DNA of 64,000 nt, from assembly GCA_900708905.1 (NCBI GenBank), contig CAADRB010000026.1, positions 2,622,120 through 2,686,119 on the forward strand. The letters are read 5' to 3'. This stretch comes from Hymenolepis diminuta (taxonomy: Eukaryota > Platyhelminthes > Cestoda > Cyclophyllidea > Hymenolepididae). Shown here one piece after another: positions 63,437-64,000 of this stretch. The position numbers were made by a program, and so were the translations under genes. The notes beneath the pieces were generated by a model. It was not told the origin of the DNA, ran no database searches, and saw only the letters and a program-made list of their open reading frames with translations. The first letter of the stretch is position 1; every line of letters starts with the position of its first letter.

Positions 63437-64000
63437 CTGTAAAGCAAAAGGACAAACAAAACGGTCACGACCATGTAAGTATACAGATACTCGGAAAGCA
63501 AAACAAGTCACTAAAGCACTATAAATGACCGAAATAGCCGACGAATGTACTACGACGTTGACGGGACATTAAGCCGAGGTCAACAAGGAATAAATAACTA
63601 AGAAGGGTTATGTCAAAAGCCATACCCGTAGAGTGAAGTCATATAAACTGGAAACAAACTAACGGTGGACTATTAAATTGAAACAACTAGGGGCTGCAAA
63701 AAGCAATACTTGGGGTTTAATCACTAAGTGTTCAAAGTTGAAATTGATTTTTAGCTATTTATCTAAAACGACACAGAAATTGTGTGAAAAAGAACACGTA
63801 GCTCTGACGGCGAAGCAAAGACCATTAGCTTGGTGATTTACCTGCTAATACCCGAGAATTCATTTGTTTCATCTTTTGATGGGAAACATAAGAGGCCTTA
63901 AAGAGGCGAACTACAGAAACATTTAAAGATGAATTAAACTATGTAATCAATTCATTCCACCGAATTATCTGAGACTAGGCAGACAGATTTTAATTAAGCG

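Noticed and set aside
1..64000. CRISPR arrays, bacterial operons, retroviral or viral genes
   Set aside because: No regularly spaced repeats, Shine-Dalgarno-led gene strings, or RT/integrase/capsid motifs were seen; the genes are spliced animal genes.

Overview
The window is AT-rich animal nuclear DNA with spliceosomal introns. The gene set is an innexin, RTCB, a UBE2L3-type E2, a TIMMDC1-like complex I assembly factor and a PP2A B55 subunit. The innexin makes it an invertebrate. The combination of many ~65-90 nt introns with a few long ones, the repeat-rich spacers and 3' splice sites sitting just before start codons suggests a flatworm, perhaps a tapeworm. That lineage call is inference, because no species-diagnostic marker is present.

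Layout: 1-3659 is gene-free spacer with repeats. 3660-5722 (+) is a two-exon innexin. 5723-30971 is a long gene-poor tract holding dispersed repeats, a 611-bp foldback element and several strong hairpins. 31095-31776 (-) is a four-exon E2. It lies head-to-head, across 1.6 kb, with 33383-40480 (+), a nine-exon RTCB RNA ligase whose active-site residues are all intact. 40873-49560 (+) is a five-exon TIMMDC1-like gene starting only 392 nt after the RTCB stop. Its 5.65-kb second intron contains coding-like debris and repeats. 49561-57047 is repeat-bearing spacer. 57048-57891 (-) is an unrecognised coding region broken by one frame change and one in-frame TAG. 58782-63436 (-) is the 3' part of a PP2A B55 gene (last three exons), which continues past the right edge.

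The genes are housekeeping functions: gap junctions, ubiquitin transfer, tRNA/XBP1-type RNA ligation, complex I assembly and phosphatase targeting. They do not form one pathway. Regulatory points of interest are the divergent E2/RTCB upstream region and the close same-strand RTCB-TIMMDC1 pair, which has a 3' splice site upstream of the second gene and may be a trans-spliced polycistron. I found no clear new system. The best leads are the broken gene near 57.5 kb, the foldback element near 21 kb, a miRNA-like hairpin at 15.4 kb and the E2's changed E3-contact residue.
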